Shown: positions 16,210 through 23,573 of the stretch, one piece after another
How positions within the stretch are numbered: the first letter of the stretch is position 1
How the letters are laid out: every line of letters begins with the position of its first letter
NCBI GenBank assembly: GCA_030652245.1
Contig: JAUSBB010000039.1
Span: forward strand, 1-42,047
Reading direction: 5' to 3'
DNA length: 42,047 nt
Source: Rhodocyclaceae bacterium
GTDB lineage: Bacteria > Pseudomonadota > Gammaproteobacteria > Burkholderiales > Rhodocyclaceae
Notes under the pieces: model-generated
Told to the model about the DNA's origin: nothing
What the model saw: the letters and a program-made list of their open reading frames with translations, nothing else
Databases searched by the model: none
Made by a program: the position numbers and the translations under genes

Positions 16210-17007
16210 CTAGCCTCTGCCTGGACGTTCTGGGCGCTCAGGGCGCTCAGGGCGTTCCGGTTTCTCGGGCCGTTCCACTTTTTCCGGACGTTCCGCCTTT
16301 TCAGGTCGTGCAGACTTGTCTGCCAGCATGGCGCGCTCGTTACGCGCATCCCCGGTCTTGGGCTTGTCTTCCGCCTTGTTTGACGCCTTCACTGCGACTT
16401 TTTCGCGCGCCTGCTCGGTTTTGAGCGCCTTCGCCAAGCGCTCGTTGCCGGACTTGATGCCGCTGATCACCCGGCCCAGATTCAGGTCAAGCTGTTTGGC
16501 GATCTGCCCCCAGCCCATGCCTGCCGCGCGCAGGGTCAACACGCCCGTCATGGTGGTTGTTTTGCCATCCGCCGCCGTCACCGTGCCGCCCATGAGCGCA
16601 GCATTGAGCTGCGCGGTCGTGGGCTCCGTGATGCCTGCCTTGGTGAGTGTTGCCTGGGCGAGCGCCAGGGTTATGAAGACATTCCCATAACCGGTCGGGG
16701 CGGTCGGCGTGATCGTGGTTGGCTGGGTGGTCGAGCCGAGGGTGACGGGGGTGCCATTACGCAAGCCGGTGATCAGCTTGAGTGCGTCCTCCTCTGTGCC
16801 GACCAGCTTGGTAAATTCCACCGCCATTTTCTCGGCGGCGCGGGCGGGTGAGGTGCTGGCGGTTTGCTCCACCGCGACCGCAGCCTGCGTGATGGGGTCG
16901 GCAGGGGGCGGCGCGGTGGCGGTTTGCGCCAGCGCCATGGACGCCGAAACGCCCAGTGCGGCAGCAATCGCGACTGACAAGATGCGTTGCTTGATTTCAT
17001 TGACCAT
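16210..17007 (-). CDS. Secreted protein with C-terminal RPE/K repeats, unknown function
   Basis: A 265-residue protein starting with a clear signal peptide (MVNEIKQRILSVAIAAALGVSASMALA). AGGAG 6 nt before the ATG sets the start. The mature part has a helical segment with LRAAGMGWGQIAKQLDLNLGRVISG, which resembles a motif I recall from other betaproteobacterial exported proteins of unknown role. It then ends in a charged low-complexity tail of RPEK-ERPE units, rich in Arg, Pro and Glu. The tail may be disordered or wall-interacting. It lies 36 nt after a beta-barrel gene and likely shares its transcript. I do not recognise a function. Confidence 0.7.
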   Translation of the reverse strand: MVNEIKQRILSVAIAAALGVSASMALAQTATAPPPADPITQAAVAVEQTASTSPARAAEKMAVEFTKLVGTEEDALKLITGLRNGTPVTLGSTTQPTTITPTAPTGYGNVFITLALAQATLTKAGITEPTTAQLNAALMGGTVTAADGKTTTMTGVLTLRAAGMGWGQIAKQLDLNLGRVISGIKSGNERLAKALKTEQAREKVAVKASNKAEDKPKTGDARNERAMLADKSARPEKAERPEKVERPEKPERPERPERPERPGRG

Positions 17008-17043
17008 GACGTGTCTCCTGTCGGTGGATGGGTTTTAAGGGAA

Positions 17044-17799
17044 TCAGAAGCTAAAGCTGAAGGTCGCGCCAACACCCAGGTCCGGGCTGGCATCCGAAAA
17101 ACCGGTCACGACATAGCCTTGCACCTTGGCGGCTTTCGAGTATTTGTGAACCGCAAACAACGAAAGCTCGCTGACCGGGTCTCCATTGGCGGTTACTTTC
17201 TGCCGGTAATCGTAGGTGGCCCCCCAGCTATTCGCCTCCGACAATTTGTTGCTGAAACCAATGCTGCCGTAAAACGGGTTACGAAAATCCGTCGCGGCGG
17301 TATCGCCCTTCTTGGTCCAGCCGAGGCTGCCAAACAGCGTTGTGTCGCCAAATCCGCGGAACAGATCGGCCTGCAGCGAGTAGTCGTTCTCGCCGGTTGT
17401 CAGCAGCGTCTTGGCGTTGTCCGCGGTAGCAAACTTCGCCTTGACCCCAAGATCCACGCCGGACTTGGTTTTGGCGTCGCTATACACATTGTAGAAGGCG
17501 CTGGCAGTCAAATCGCCCATCCCGGATTGGGTCTGGCTGGTGGTAGCGCGCCGATCCCCGCCGGCCGCCGCAACGCCGCTGCTGCGCACATAGGGCACGC
17601 TGAGCTTGAGGGTCACGGGGCCAGTTTCATGTTTGATGGAAACCGGCATTGACCAGGTCCTGGACGTTTCAGCCTCCCCATACTTGCCTTCCGAATAATC
17701 AAGGCCAACGCTTGCTGTCGTCTTGGCTTGGGCAAAGGCAATTGCGGGAACAGCAGCGAGGAGCAATGCGGTTGCAAGGTTTTTCGAGATAGTGATCAT
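17044..17799 (-). CDS. Outer-membrane beta-barrel protein
   Basis: A 251-residue protein with a signal peptide (MITISKNLATALLLAAVPAIAFA). The mature sequence consists of alternating strands with many Gly, Thr and Tyr residues and a final FSFSF, typical of an outer-membrane barrel. The layout (SMPVSIKHETGPVTLKLSVPYVR and GMGDLTASAFYNVY) resembles the transporter-like barrels of the phenol-MetA-pathway type. A GGAG about 8 nt before the ATG supports the start. It is followed by a secreted RPE-repeat protein and preceded by DUF5666 and DUF6502 genes on the same strand, so the four may act together at the surface. The ligand is unknown. Confidence 0.75.
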   Translation of the reverse strand: MITISKNLATALLLAAVPAIAFAQAKTTASVGLDYSEGKYGEAETSRTWSMPVSIKHETGPVTLKLSVPYVRSSGVAAAGGDRRATTSQTQSGMGDLTASAFYNVYSDAKTKSGVDLGVKAKFATADNAKTLLTTGENDYSLQADLFRGFGDTTLFGSLGWTKKGDTAATDFRNPFYGSIGFSNKLSEANSWGATYDYRQKVTANGDPVSELSLFAVHKYSKAAKVQGYVVTGFSDASPDLGVGATFSFSF

Positions 17800-17916
17800 T
17801 TGGAGCTCCGTTGAGATAGGTTGGTAGGAAATTCAGGATGTTTCTGAGTTTAAGCGCTTTTAACAGGTGTCTCGTGCGGGGTGAAGACTGGCTATGTCAT
17901 TGCAAGGGGTTCGGTG

Positions 17917-19128
17917 CTATCTGTCGCGTCGGCCGGAATGGTCAACACGATCCGGTCGTTCGACTCTGTCGATGCGCTCGGATCGACTGCTTCTTTCAAT
18001 CGTCTCCCGATCATTTCGTTCCGTGCGTTCCCGTTCTTTCTCCAGTTTTTCCTGCGCCTTTCCGGCCTCTTTGGCAACACGATCTTCCTCATCGACGCGG
18101 CCTCGGCTTTCGGTTTTCCCTTTTGCGGCATCGTCGCGCGGCGCACGCTCGATACGGAGCGGGTGGAGTTTGCCGCTGTCATCAAGGCGCGCGGTAACGC
18201 GGATCAACGTGCCTGCGCTCAACCGGTCATCGCCGCCGAGTTCTCGCTGGTTGGCCAGCGCCGCATCGACATCGGCGCGGCCGGTGCGGATGGCGTTGCC
18301 CGCGCGTTGCTGAACCCGCGTCTCGATGACCACCTGGGTCGGGCGCTGGGTCCAGGCCGTTCCTGGGGCGGGATGGCTTGCGCGGATAACGAGTTTTTGC
18401 CCGTCCCAGATGCCGCGCACCGTCAGTTCCCCGCTCGCCGCGCGATCGACCGCGACGCCGCCGATGCGCTGCCGGATTGGGTCGGCGCGGCCGCTGACCG
18501 ATGCTTCCGACGTCGCCTCGATTCTGGCGACGCGGCTGGCCAGTACGCTGTTGCTGGACACCAGATGTCCGTCTACCTGCACCCAGTCTCCGGTTTTGAG
18601 TGATCGCGCCTGATCGCGTGCGCGTTCGTGACCAGGCACCACCGCGACCCCCATGACTTCAAACTGGTCATGCTGATCGATTGAGCGCGTGACCGGTCCC
18701 TCCAGCGCATGCAGCACGGCAATCCGGCGGGCTTCCAGTCCGCGTGCGGATTGACCGGCTTCGACAGCGACGATTTGGCCGATGGCGAGTCCTCTGGTGT
18801 TCGCGGGTCGGCTGTTTTCGCTGACGGGTACGTCCGCGTCATAGTGGACTTCGAGGCCATTGACGCAAATTGACGCAAATCCCGTGATCGTGCCGACGAT
18901 GCCGGTCCCGCCGATACCGCCTGCGCCGGCGGTATCATTGGCGCGTCCGGTCCCGCCAATGCCGCCCGAACGTGAGACCGCGCGCCCGGTGCCACCAATG
19001 CCGCCCATGCTGCTCCCGGCCGCCAGCAGTTCGTAGCCCACTGGCGGCGCGCAAACGCCACCCGCGCTGGTTACGGTAGTGGGCAATAAAAACGCCCAGG
19101 CGGCGAGCAGAATCGCGACGTGCCTCAT
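17917..19128 (-). CDS. DUF5666 domain exported protein with GGIGGTG repeats
   Basis: A 403-residue protein: signal peptide (first about 22 residues), then a Gly-rich region with GGIGGTG three times (residues about 42-76). Tandem DUF5666-like OB modules follow (for example GLAIGQIVAVEAGQSARGL and LKTGDWVQVDGHLVSSNSVLASRVARI). The C-terminal 90 or so residues are highly charged and coiled-coil-like (EDRVAKEAGKAQEKLEKERE). The ATG overlaps the preceding DUF6502 stop (ATGA). DUF5666 proteins are exported and of unknown role; pairing with DUF6502 recurs in related bacteria as far as I recall. The Gly repeats probably form a surface linker. Confidence 0.75.
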   Translation of the reverse strand: MRHVAILLAAWAFLLPTTVTSAGGVCAPPVGYELLAAGSSMGGIGGTGRAVSRSGGIGGTGRANDTAGAGGIGGTGIVGTITGFASICVNGLEVHYDADVPVSENSRPANTRGLAIGQIVAVEAGQSARGLEARRIAVLHALEGPVTRSIDQHDQFEVMGVAVVPGHERARDQARSLKTGDWVQVDGHLVSSNSVLASRVARIEATSEASVSGRADPIRQRIGGVAVDRAASGELTVRGIWDGQKLVIRASHPAPGTAWTQRPTQVVIETRVQQRAGNAIRTGRADVDAALANQRELGGDDRLSAGTLIRVTARLDDSGKLHPLRIERAPRDDAAKGKTESRGRVDEEDRVAKEAGKAQEKLEKERERTERNDRETIERSSRSERIDRVERPDRVDHSGRRDR

Positions 19129-19961
19129 TGCGTGACCTCCGGCAATTTGGTGGCGTCATCGGCATAGAAATAAATGCCGCAGGTAAAGCGCTGCCAGGGC
19201 TCCTTGGCCATGTCGACAGCCGTCGTCGCGGTCGTTTGCGCCTTGCGGTTGAGCGATTTAAGCAAGCGCATTCCGCTGCCTTCGGCGCCATGTGCCAGTG
19301 CCTGGACGACCGAGGCGGGCAGGTGGGTGTAATGGACGCTGCGTTCGAGAAAGGGCGCACGCTCGCCAATCAGGTTGCTGGCGGCGGCGGCGGCATGGTC
19401 ATGGAGGTTGTGGCCGAAATAGAAGGCTTTCTCCGCGAAGCCCAGATGGGGCACGAAGGCATCGCTCATCAAGACGACGCCGCCTTCGCTGTCCACGCTG
19501 GCAATGCCGAGCCGGGTCCATTCGTCCAGCACCGAGCGGGCGCGAATATCCTTGCTGACCGAAGTAACCAGCGCCTCGAATGACAAGCCCCCGCCCTGGC
19601 GGGCCAGCCGGGGCAGACGCTTTGGCGTGCCGTCTTCATCGGCAAAGGGAGGCTGCTGCCAGGCGTTGATCAAGCGCATGCCAAGCGACACCGTGTCGGG
19701 CACCCGCTCTTCATCGGGCGGCAGCGCGCGCAGACGCTTGACGTCCTTGCGATGAATCCCGGACAGGAGGCTGATCCGGCTGTCGGTCTGGTCTTTTCCC
19801 GCTACCGGGAAATCGCTGACGGCCAGTTCGACATACAGGCCTTTCAGCAGGTCAGCCAACTGCGGGTAGGCGATCCCTTTGGCCAACAACAGCCTCACCA
19901 GCGGTTTTAGCGCATGGCGGATAACCTTTAGCAGGGTGTCGCTGGGTGATGGCGTGATCAC
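19125..19961 (-). CDS. DUF6502 family protein
   Basis: A 278-residue cytoplasmic-looking protein. The N-terminus LKPLVRLLLAKGIAYPQLADLLKGLYVELA and the helix-turn-helix-like DSRISLLSGIHRKDVKRL match DUF6502, a family of putative DNA-binding regulators (an MarR/sigma-like fold is plausible, not shown). The start is GTG at 19961; no Shine-Dalgarno fits in the minus direction, as the AGGAGG visible at 19965-19970 belongs to the other strand. The stop overlaps the DUF5666 ATG, implying coupled translation, so it may regulate or assemble the exported partner. Confidence 0.72.
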   Translation of the reverse strand: MITPSPSDTLLKVIRHALKPLVRLLLAKGIAYPQLADLLKGLYVELAVSDFPVAGKDQTDSRISLLSGIHRKDVKRLRALPPDEERVPDTVSLGMRLINAWQQPPFADEDGTPKRLPRLARQGGGLSFEALVTSVSKDIRARSVLDEWTRLGIASVDSEGGVVLMSDAFVPHLGFAEKAFYFGHNLHDHAAAAASNLIGERAPFLERSVHYTHLPASVVQALAHGAEGSGMRLLKSLNRKAQTTATTAVDMAKEPWQRFTCGIYFYADDATKLPEVTQ

Positions 19962-20007
19962 GATAGGAGGTATTCGATATTAAGGTTACTGGCGCGAGCA
20001 TATCACG

Positions 20008-20024
20008 TGGGAAAATATTCCACA
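20008..20024. promoter_or_regulatory. Imperfect palindrome upstream of the DUF6502 gene
   Basis: GTGG(g)AA-AATA-TTCCAC is an inverted repeat with one bulge, about 50 nt upstream of the DUF6502 start. In an AT-rich spot it could be an operator for that operon. Nothing in the sequence identifies its ligand protein. Confidence 0.25.
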
Positions 20025-20090
20025 AATAACTTGCCAGATGAGATCGGCTTCTCTGGAGTTCGCGTCGCAGGCGCGGCTAAACCGGACTAT

Positions 20091-20115
20091 AAAAGTCGGC
20101 GCTGGCGAGACGGCG
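20091..20115 (+). repeat. 25-bp interspersed repeat, copy 4
   Basis: One mismatch to consensus (GAGACGG). It lies just before the phasin terminator on its plus-strand side, in the intergenic region between the DUF6502 and phasin genes. Confidence 0.88.
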
Positions 20116-20148
20116 CAAAAAAAAAGCCCCGACCGAAGGTCGGGGCTT
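20116..20148 (-). terminator. Rho-independent terminator of the phasin gene
   Basis: On the minus strand a perfect 11-bp stem (AAGCCCCGACC with its complement, loop GAA) is followed by a U-run (A-run 20117-20123 on plus). It ends about 65 nt after the phasin stop. Confidence 0.85.
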
Positions 20149-20151
20149 AAA

Positions 20152-20170
20152 CGGTTCCGTTGCGGAACCG
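20152..20170. repeat. Small perfect hairpin CGGTTCCG/CGGAACCG
   Basis: An 8-bp inverted repeat separated by TTG, between the phasin stop and its terminator. It could stabilise the mRNA 3' end. Confidence 0.5.
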
Positions 20171-20213
20171 GAGGAGGAGACGTAAAACTGTAACGGCTAA
20201 TCAGGCAGCCGAA

Positions 20214-20771
20214 TTAAGCAGCCTTCTTGACCTTGGGAGCCGCGGCACCCACGGCCTTGACGGTGGCGGAGGTCGCGGCGGCGACGTTCGCTTCGGTCAT
20301 CTCGGCAACTTGCCGGGCAGCCTTGTTCATGGTTTCGTAGGCGGAGTTGGCGGCGGCGATGGCCGACTTGACTGCGGCGACGGCGACATCGGAACCGGCG
20401 GGAGCGCCCTTGACGGCGTTGTCCAGCGCGGAGCTGACGTTCTTGTTCATCTCGACATACTGGTTGTCGAAAATCTTCGAGAATTCGCCCTGCGACTGGG
20501 AGGCGATTTCATAGACACTGCGCGAGTAGGCAACGGCCTTTTCGAACATCGGTTGGGCCAGGGCGGATTGCACGCCCATCAGGTCTTGCACGTCACGCAC
20601 GGCCATCAACGACTTGGCGTTGTTGACGCTGTCTTCGAGCAGCATGCGGGCGGCGTTCAGGTTCAGGGCGGCGAGGCGCTCGGCGCTGGCAAACGCGGTG
20701 TTGGCGACGGTCAGCAGGGTTTCGACGTTGGCCTTGCTGGCGCCGGCGAGTTGTTCGGGGGTCGTGTACAT
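20214..20771 (-). CDS. phaP: Phasin family protein (PHA granule coat)
   Basis: A 185-residue Ala-rich helical protein. PEQLAGASKANVETLLTVANTAFA at the N-terminus and ALNLNAARMLLEDSVNNAKSL are typical of the phasin_2 family; the C-terminus ends in a basic AAPKVKKAA tail. Phasins coat polyhydroxyalkanoate granules and control their size and number. AGGAG 8 nt before the ATG supports the start. It is monocistronic: a strong promoter with candidate PhaR sites lies upstream and a Rho-independent terminator downstream. With ppk2 nearby this suggests an organism that stores both PHA and polyphosphate, though the two genes are 18 kb apart. Confidence 0.92.
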   Translation of the reverse strand: MYTTPEQLAGASKANVETLLTVANTAFASAERLAALNLNAARMLLEDSVNNAKSLMAVRDVQDLMGVQSALAQPMFEKAVAYSRSVYEIASQSQGEFSKIFDNQYVEMNKNVSSALDNAVKGAPAGSDVAVAAVKSAIAAANSAYETMNKAARQVAEMTEANVAAATSATVKAVGAAAPKVKKAA

Positions 20772-20883
20772 GGCGATCTCCTAAATTGAAAGTGTGTTGC
20801 AAATTACTTGCGGTTCGGCGACCCGGCCTGCACTCGGTCTTTACTTCGCGAGGAGGGTTCAAGTCAGCCCCGATGCGTTATGT

Positions 20884-20951
20884 TGCAGTGCATCATGGAA
20901 CTGATTATAGGGACGCATAAGCCGAAGTCAAGTATTTTTTTGTGCAGTGCA
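20884..20951 (-). promoter_or_regulatory. Sigma-70 promoter of phaP bracketed by two TGCAGTGCA (candidate PhaR) sites
   Basis: On the minus strand a -35 TTGACT (20926-20931) and a perfect -10 TATAAT (20904-20909) are 16 bp apart, pointing to a start near 20897. The palindrome TGCAGTGCA/TGCACTGCA occurs at 20943-20951, just upstream of the -35, and at 20884-20892, just after the start. PhaR repressors of phasin genes bind TGCA-rich sites, so release upon PHA accumulation is the inferred control. Confidence 0.75.
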
Positions 20952-20976
20952 ACAAAAAACTTTCAAGGAGTCATTT

Positions 20977-21753
20977 TCAACGGTTCTGGAAGACGGCCGG
21001 GCGTTTTTCGAGGAAGGCGCTCATGCCTTCCTTCTGGTCGGCGAGGGCAAAGTTGGCGTGGAAGCTGCGCCGTTCGAACAGCAGCCCCTCCGCCAGCGGC
21101 GATTCGTAGGCGCGATTGACGGCTTCCTTGACCATCATGGCGACGGGCAGTGCATAGCCGGCGATGACCGTTGCCGTCGCCAGCGCTTCTTCGAGCAGCT
21201 TTTCGGTGGGCACGACGCGCGCGACCAGGCCGCTTTGTTCGGCTTCGGCGGCGTCCATCAGGCGGCCGGTCAGGCACATTTCCATCGCCTTGGCCTTGCC
21301 GATGGCGCGCGGCAGGCGCTGCGTGCCGCCAAAGCCGGGGAGGATGCCGAGCTTGATTTCGGGCTGGCCGAAGCGGGCGTTTTCAGCGGCGATGATGAAG
21401 TCGCACATCATGGCGAGTTCACAGCCGCCGCCCAGGGCGAAGCCTGACACGGCCGCGATGACCGGCTTGCGGCAGTCGGCGAGGCGTTCCCAGTTGCGGC
21501 TGATGAAGTTGGCGCGGTAGGCGTCGATGTAACTGAGGTTTTTCATCGCCGCGATGTCGGCGCCGGCGGCGAAGGCCTTGGCCGAGCCGGTGATGACGAT
21601 GCAGCCGATGCCGTCGTCGGCCTCGAAGGCGTCGAGCGCGGCGGCAAGTTCATCCATCAGGGCGTCGTTGAGCGCATTCATCGCCTGGGGGCGGTTGAGC
21701 GTGATCAGTCCGACGTGGTCACGGACTTCGGTGAGGATGTTTTGAGCGGACAT
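20977..21753 (-). CDS. Enoyl-CoA hydratase (crotonase family)
   Basis: A 258-residue crotonase with both catalytic glutamates: Glu112 in [11 protein letters not shown] and Glu132 in [20 protein letters not shown], 20 residues apart as in rat mitochondrial hydratase. The oxyanion-hole segment FAAGADI and the conserved DIAAM are present. It hydrates trans-2-enoyl-CoA to 3-hydroxyacyl-CoA in beta-oxidation or aromatic degradation. It lies next to the phasin promoter and is 9 nt from lptA, so it closes the kds/lpt operon on the same strand, an unrelated function by itself. The exact pathway is not resolved. Confidence 0.93.
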   Translation of the reverse strand: MSAQNILTEVRDHVGLITLNRPQAMNALNDALMDELAAALDAFEADDGIGCIVITGSAKAFAAGADIAAMKNLSYIDAYRANFISRNWERLADCRKPVIAAVSGFALGGGCELAMMCDFIIAAENARFGQPEIKLGILPGFGGTQRLPRAIGKAKAMEMCLTGRLMDAAEAEQSGLVARVVPTEKLLEEALATATVIAGYALPVAMMVKEAVNRAYESPLAEGLLFERRSFHANFALADQKEGMSAFLEKRPAVFQNR

Positions 21754-21762
21754 GTGGGTGAC

Positions 21763-22326
21763 TCAGCGTGGCGTGGCGGGCGTGGGCGTGGGGGCCGGCT
21801 TGACGTTTTTGGGTTGAATGACAGCGGTGACGCGTCCCTGTTCGCTGGTCGGGCTGGCGCCAGGGGCGGCCGTCACGAAATATTGCTCGGTTTTGCCGTC
21901 GTATGAAATGTAGTGGCCGCGCACTTCATCCAGGCCACTCTTGATGTAGGCGCGGGTGAAAAACTCGGCTTTTTCGCCGCGCGAGTCGTATTCGATACGC
22001 TCGGACTCGCCATCGACATACTCATCCTTGCCCTCGCGTTTCTGGCGAAAGCGGGCCAGCCCTTTATCGCCGCCGGTGGCGATGCCCTTCTGGAATCCTT
22101 CGGCATCCTGGGTGACGACCAGTTTCGCGGTGCGGATGACCAGCGTGCCCTGAGTCAGGACGACGTTGCCCTCGAACACATGCACACGCTTGACGTCATC
22201 GACGGTGACCTTCGCCGCTTCGAGATGGACGGGTTTTCCCTTGTCGGCGCGTTCGGCAAAAGCGCTGCCCGAGCCGAGGGCGACGCAGGCGAACAGGAGG
22301 AGCAGTGGGCGCGCGGATGGGTTCAT
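21763..22326 (-). CDS. lptA: LPS export periplasmic protein LptA
   Basis: A 187-residue protein from ATG 22324-22326: signal peptide MNPSARPLLLLFACVALGSG then SAFA, followed by an OstA/LptA-type domain of short beta-strands (VKRVHVFEGNVVLTQGTLVIRTAKLVV, then IEYDSRGEKAEFFTRAYI). LptA bridges LptC and LptD to carry lipopolysaccharide across the periplasm. The frame is open far upstream, but the earlier starts overlap lptC and would hide the signal peptide. One base separates it from the lptC stop. The usual next genes lptB and rpoN do not follow. Confidence 0.92.
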   Translation of the reverse strand: MNPSARPLLLLFACVALGSGSAFAERADKGKPVHLEAAKVTVDDVKRVHVFEGNVVLTQGTLVIRTAKLVVTQDAEGFQKGIATGGDKGLARFRQKREGKDEYVDGESERIEYDSRGEKAEFFTRAYIKSGLDEVRGHYISYDGKTEQYFVTAAPGASPTSEQGRVTAVIQPKNVKPAPTPTPATPR

Positions 22327-22327
22327 G

Positions 22328-22969
22328 TCAGCGTTTCGGTTGGGGTTGTGGTTTGGGTTTTGGCTTGGCAGGCGCGGCACCGGCTGAACCTCCGGCCGCA
22401 CGATCAAATATGCCATAAACCGGCCCTTCGAGGATGTAAATGGACGTTTTGTTATTGGCGGAAAGGCCGCCGCCACTGATGTTGGAGCGACCCTGGGCGA
22501 TGGCGACCGGCACATTGCTCGTGGCCAGTTCGTCGTCGGGAAAAACGTCGAGCCGCGCGGTGGACAACACGGTAGCCGGTTTGTCGCCCACGCCGCTGCG
22601 CGTTACCCGCACATCGCCAATCAATTGCACATGTTTGCCTTCGCTGTCGAGGCGGGCTTCGTGGGCGGTGATGAGGGTGGGCGGCTGCCGGTGCCAGGTG
22701 AGTTGGGGCGACTGGACGACGGTGCTGTCGTCATCGGGATAGTGGTGCATGCTGGCCGCGTGCAAGGTGTGCTGTAGCGCGCCCTCGGAATCGAAGCGAC
22801 GCACCGAGAAGTTTTCGATGATGTAATCCGGATCGTGTCGCGATTTGCCGTCGTTGCTGGCGACGGGAGGGCGTGTCGCCTGTTCGAGCCAGAAGGTCAT
22901 GCCGGCCAGGAGGCCGACAATGACCAGGGGAAACAGAGTGGCGGCAGGGCTGCGGGCGTGGGAGGACAT
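22328..22969 (-). CDS. lptC: LPS export protein LptC
   Basis: A 213-residue protein anchored by one N-terminal helix (about 10-28, FPLVIVGLLAGMTFWL) with a periplasmic LptC fold (PDYIIENFSVRRFDSEGALQHTL, then LDVFPDDELATSNVPVAI). LptC receives LPS from the LptBFG extractor and passes it to LptA. The C-terminus is a PKPKPQPQPKR tail, unusual but common in such operons. The start ATG 22967-22969 shares one base with the kdsC stop, so translation is coupled. Confidence 0.92.
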   Translation of the reverse strand: MSSHARSPAATLFPLVIVGLLAGMTFWLEQATRPPVASNDGKSRHDPDYIIENFSVRRFDSEGALQHTLHAASMHHYPDDDSTVVQSPQLTWHRQPPTLITAHEARLDSEGKHVQLIGDVRVTRSGVGDKPATVLSTARLDVFPDDELATSNVPVAIAQGRSNISGGGLSANNKTSIYILEGPVYGIFDRAAGGSAGAAPAKPKPKPQPQPKR

Positions 22970-23490
22970 TAATCCAGGTATGGCGCCATGACGCGCTCCC
23001 AGTTGCCCTGGGCGCGCAGGATCATTTCGCAGACTTCGCGGACCGCGCCGGCGCCGGCTGGCGCGCGCGCAACATAGTCTGTGTGTTGCCGCACCAGCGC
23101 GTGGGCATCCGGCACGCAGGCGGCGAAGCCGCAGGCGCGCAGGAGCGGCAGGTCGATCAGATCGTCGCCCATGTAGCCGCACTGGGCGAAGTCAAGTTTT
23201 TCGCGCGCCAGCAGTTCCGCCATGGCTTCGCGCTTGTTTTCGACGCCCTGGCGGACCCGTTCGATGCCGAGATTGGCCGCGCGGCGGAGGACGATGGGCG
23301 AATCGCGGCCGGTGATGATGGCGATCTTGACGCCCGACTTGGCCAGCAGCTTGATGCCCAGCCCGTCGCGGCTGAAAAAAGCCTTGCAGGCGTCGCCCTC
23401 GGGACTGAAGTAAAGACGGCCATCGGTCATCACGCCGTCGATGTCAAAGCCCATCAGGCGGATGTTGGCAGCTTGTTCCAGATCGCTCAT
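22969..23490 (-). CDS. kdsC: 3-deoxy-D-manno-octulosonate 8-phosphate phosphatase KdsC
   Basis: A 173-residue HAD phosphatase from ATG 23488-23490: nucleophile motif GFDIDGVMTDG (Asp16, Asp18), then IITGRDS, and the Mg-binding GYMGDDLIDLPLL. KdsC lacks a cap domain and acts as a tetramer removing phosphate from KDO-8-P for lipid A core synthesis. An upstream TTG (23511) keeps the frame open through the GC-rich repeat, so the ATG is preferred. The kdsD gene precedes it, separated by the repeat. Confidence 0.94.
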   Translation of the reverse strand: MSDLEQAANIRLMGFDIDGVMTDGRLYFSPEGDACKAFFSRDGLGIKLLAKSGVKIAIITGRDSPIVLRRAANLGIERVRQGVENKREAMAELLAREKLDFAQCGYMGDDLIDLPLLRACGFAACVPDAHALVRQHTDYVARAPAGAGAVREVCEMILRAQGNWERVMAPYLD

Positions 23491-23494
23491 ATCG

Positions 23495-23566
23495 CCGCCG
23501 GGCCGCCCCAAGGCGATATGCGCCCCCCTGTGGGGGGCAGCGAGTCGGGGTTGCGAGCGTGGGGGG
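23495..23566. repeat. GC-rich intergenic repeat B, copy 1
   Basis: About 72 bp with a perfect hairpin GCCCCCC-TGT-GGGGGGC (23522-23538), flanked by GGGCCGCCCCAAGG on one side and GCAGCGAG...GCGAGCGTGGGGG on the other. Copy 2 at 38086-38168 shares these parts. It sits between kdsD and kdsC. Confidence 0.85.
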
Positions 23567-23573
23567 CCATTAT

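Noticed and set aside
18864-18884. Tandem TTGACGCAAA duplication inside the DUF5666 gene
   Set aside because: A 10-bp duplication would shift the frame, but the translation there (GFASICVNG) matches what I recall of DUF5666 proteins, so it is ordinary codon coincidence.
19964-20030. Good AGGAGG on the plus strand (19965-19970) followed by a 16-codon frame with an ATT start
   Set aside because: No ATG/GTG/TTG start follows and the frame is very short; the AGGAGG is probably a chance feature of the DUF6502 start region.
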